From Clostridia bacterium (lineage in GTDB: Bacteria > Bacillota > Clostridia > Peptostreptococcales > Anaerovoracaceae), in the NCBI GenBank assembly GCA_024682015.1, contig JAIKZT010000141.1, positions 1-5,882 on the forward strand: a DNA stretch of 5,882 bases, given 5' to 3'. The translations under genes were made by a program, and so were the position numbers. Positions 4,412 through 5,882 of this stretch are shown piece by piece. Under the pieces are notes generated by a model that worked only from the letters and a program-made list of their open reading frames with translations, searched no databases and was not told the DNA's origin. Positions within the stretch are counted from its first letter, which is position 1. The number at the start of each line of letters is the position of its first letter.

Positions 4412-5882
4412 GTGCCGGATAAAAATGAACATTTGAATTATCTGCACGTGGCGGATAAAGTGACGGCGCTCGGCGTATTCACGAAGGCGGTGGCCGCCGG
4501 GAATGCGCTCATATCCATCATCACGGGGTTGCTGGCGTCGGTGCTCATCCTCTACAGCGGGTATGTGCTTTACGACACATTCTATACGCAGAACCAGGCG
4601 TTTTCATCGGGGTGGGATCTTCTGCAGTATCGTCCGCAGATCATCGACGACGGAGACATCCCTCTGAACGACATGGGTCTTACCGCGCTCGCGGAGATCA
4701 ACGAGGACATGGTTGGCTGGCTCACCGTCTTCGACACGCACATCGATTACCCGGTGTTGCAGGGACCGGACGATCTGTACTACGCTTCGCACGACATCTA
4801 CAAGAAGACGAGCCTTACAGGCGCCATCTACCTGTCTGCCGGAAGCAGCAAGGATCTGTCCGATAACTACAGCCTGATCTACGGACACCACATGGACAAC
4901 GGAGCCATGTTCGGCGACATCGACCTCTTTGCGGACGAGGACTTCTTCAGCAGCCACAGGGAAGGCATCTTCATAACTCCTGATGGCGCGTACGATCTGG
5001 ACATCTTCGCCTGTGTATCGACGGATGCCTACGAGAACATGGTCTACACGGTGGGCGACCGCGACATTCCCGCAGTCGTCGACTTTGCCAGGGAGAATGC
5101 GTTGCAGTTCCGGGAAGGCGTTGCAGACGGAGCGACAAAAGTCGTGCTTCTGTCGACCTGCGCCAGCGCCGAAACGAACGGACGCCTCGTGCTGTACGCG
5201 GTCATGACGCTGCGCGACGATACGCCGGACGATCCCGACGATCCCGACAGACCGCCCAAACCCGAAGATCCGGGTGATCCGGACAATCCCGACAATCCGG
5301 ATAATCCCGACGGTCCCGACGAACCGGATAATCCCGAGGATATCGACGATCCCGACGTTCCTCTCGGTCCGCCGGTCAACCCGCCGCATACGCCGGATGA
5401 TACGACTACGCCTCCCGACACGCCGGGCCTCAGCGGTCCGACCGATACGACCGATCCGGACGACGGCGAAGTCATCGACGATCCCGAGACGCCGCTGGCT
5501 CACTTCTTCGCAAACTTCCAGCCCACGGGCGGCATGCATGGCGGCCGCGTCTGGGCACTGGTCAACCTCATCTGCCTCATCGCGACGTTCTACCTCTTCC
5601 TGCCTGTGGCGCACATCCGAGCCAAGTACAGACGCAAGAAGCTGATGCGCAAGGTAAACGAGGCCAAAGAAGAGCTCCGTGAACTTCAGAATCTGCGCAA
5701 AGAGCAGCTCGAAGAGCGGGAGCGCATCCGCCAGGTCGCGATGGAACTGCGCCGCCAGGGCGCGCAGGCCGGCATGGAGAACACCTCTGCTGCCAACCTG
5801 ATGAGCGAAGTGACGGTCGATGAATTCGCCGAAGCGGTAGAAGAACTGTACTACAAGGTCAAGGTCTTCACCAGACGATTCC
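4412..5882 (+). CDS. Class B sortase with Pro/Asp linker, second membrane segment and cytoplasmic tail (partial)
   Basis: The first 490 residues of a protein running off the right edge. Order: a cytoplasmic start (1-30), a membrane segment (about 31-54), and a class B sortase domain (about 87-267) with VGWLTVFDTHIDYPVLQ (101-117). Catalytic His159 lies in LIYGHH, Cys250 in VVLLSTC and Arg258 in NGRLVLYA. The sortase domain is complete and looks active. It is followed by an acidic Pro/Asp-rich linker (about 269-351), a second membrane segment (about 379-399), a basic stop (RAKYRRKK) and a charged helical tail (about 405-490), probably coiled coil, on the cytoplasmic side. The usual class B enzyme ends right after the Arg strand, so the last 220 or more residues are extra. 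A C-terminal membrane anchor is known in class C pilin sortases, but the linker plus cytoplasmic tail is unusual. Close spacing to the SipA-like gene suggests one operon and a pilus-polymerising role. Confidence 0.88.
   Translation, partial: MPDKNEHLNYLHVADKVTALGVFTKAVAAGNALISIITGLLASVLILYSGYVLYDTFYTQNQAFSSGWDLLQYRPQIIDDGDIPLNDMGLTALAEINEDMVGWLTVFDTHIDYPVLQGPDDLYYASHDIYKKTSLTGAIYLSAGSSKDLSDNYSLIYGHHMDNGAMFGDIDLFADEDFFSSHREGIFITPDGAYDLDIFACVSTDAYENMVYTVGDRDIPAVVDFARENALQFREGVADGATKVVLLSTCASAETNGRLVLYAVMTLRDDTPDDPDDPDRPPKPEDPGDPDNPDNPDNPDGPDEPDNPEDIDDPDVPLGPPVNPPHTPDDTTTPPDTPGLSGPTDTTDPDDGEVIDDPETPLAHFFANFQPTGGMHGGRVWALVNLICLIATFYLFLPVAHIRAKYRRKKLMRKVNEAKEELRELQNLRKEQLEERERIRQVAMELRRQGAQAGMENTSAANLMSEVTVDEFAEAVEELYYKVKVFTRRF
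5216..5464 (+). repeat. Degenerate coding repeat for the Pro/Asp linker
   Basis: Imperfect tandem 6- and 9-base units of the GAT-CCC-GAC kind encode runs such as PDNPDNPDNPD, densest at 5219-5346 and looser to 5464. Such tracts are typical wall-spanning spacers and may vary in length between strains by slippage. They also create long open frames on the opposite strand (for example 4604-5614) that are not genes. Confidence 0.7.

Noticed and set aside
4604..5614. Long minus-strand open frame rich in Val/Arg/Ile
   Set aside because: It is the shadow of the sortase and its Pro/Asp codon repeats; the sense strand carries clear catalytic motifs.

Overview
The window looks like GC-rich Bacillota, most likely a Clostridia-type gut or environmental lineage. 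The reasons are class B sortases, a signal-peptidase-like partner, strong AGGAGG-type ribosome binding sites and a serine recombinase of the kind common in Clostridia. A species cannot be named from this sequence.

Layout: (1) Positions 1-1221 hold no convincing gene. They begin with a clear Rho-independent terminator (67-114), which presumably ends a transcript entering from the left. Next comes an A+T-richer stretch with the palindrome GTTAAC recurring at about 30-bp steps (201-539), then a stretch of inverted repeats built on TTTGCGGATA (680-921, with a diverged copy at 1094-1113). (2) 1222-2709 encodes a complete-looking 495-residue large serine recombinase. (3) 2759-3562 encodes a class B sortase; its likely promoter lies inside the 3' end of the recombinase gene, with TATAAT overlapping the stop codon. 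(4) A gap with a strong extended -10 promoter (3610-3638) leads to 3742-4380, a signal peptidase I-family protein in which the catalytic Ser is Asp and the catalytic Lys is Gly. (5) 31 bases later, 4412 to the window end encodes a second class B sortase. It continues into a Pro/Asp-rich linker, a second membrane segment and a charged, probably coiled-coil cytoplasmic tail, and is cut off by the window edge.

How the genes may work together: class B-type sortase plus a SipA-like, catalytically dead signal peptidase is the assembly kit known from the Streptococcus pyogenes FCT pilus locus, where SipA is needed for pilin polymerisation. Two such sortases around a SipA-like protein suggest a sortase-assembled pilus or other surface polymer locus. 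Its substrate pilins would be expected just downstream, outside the window. This is inference, because no pilin or LPxTG-type protein is visible here. The recombinase and the two repeat arrays upstream suggest a mobile or rearranging boundary next to the surface locus.
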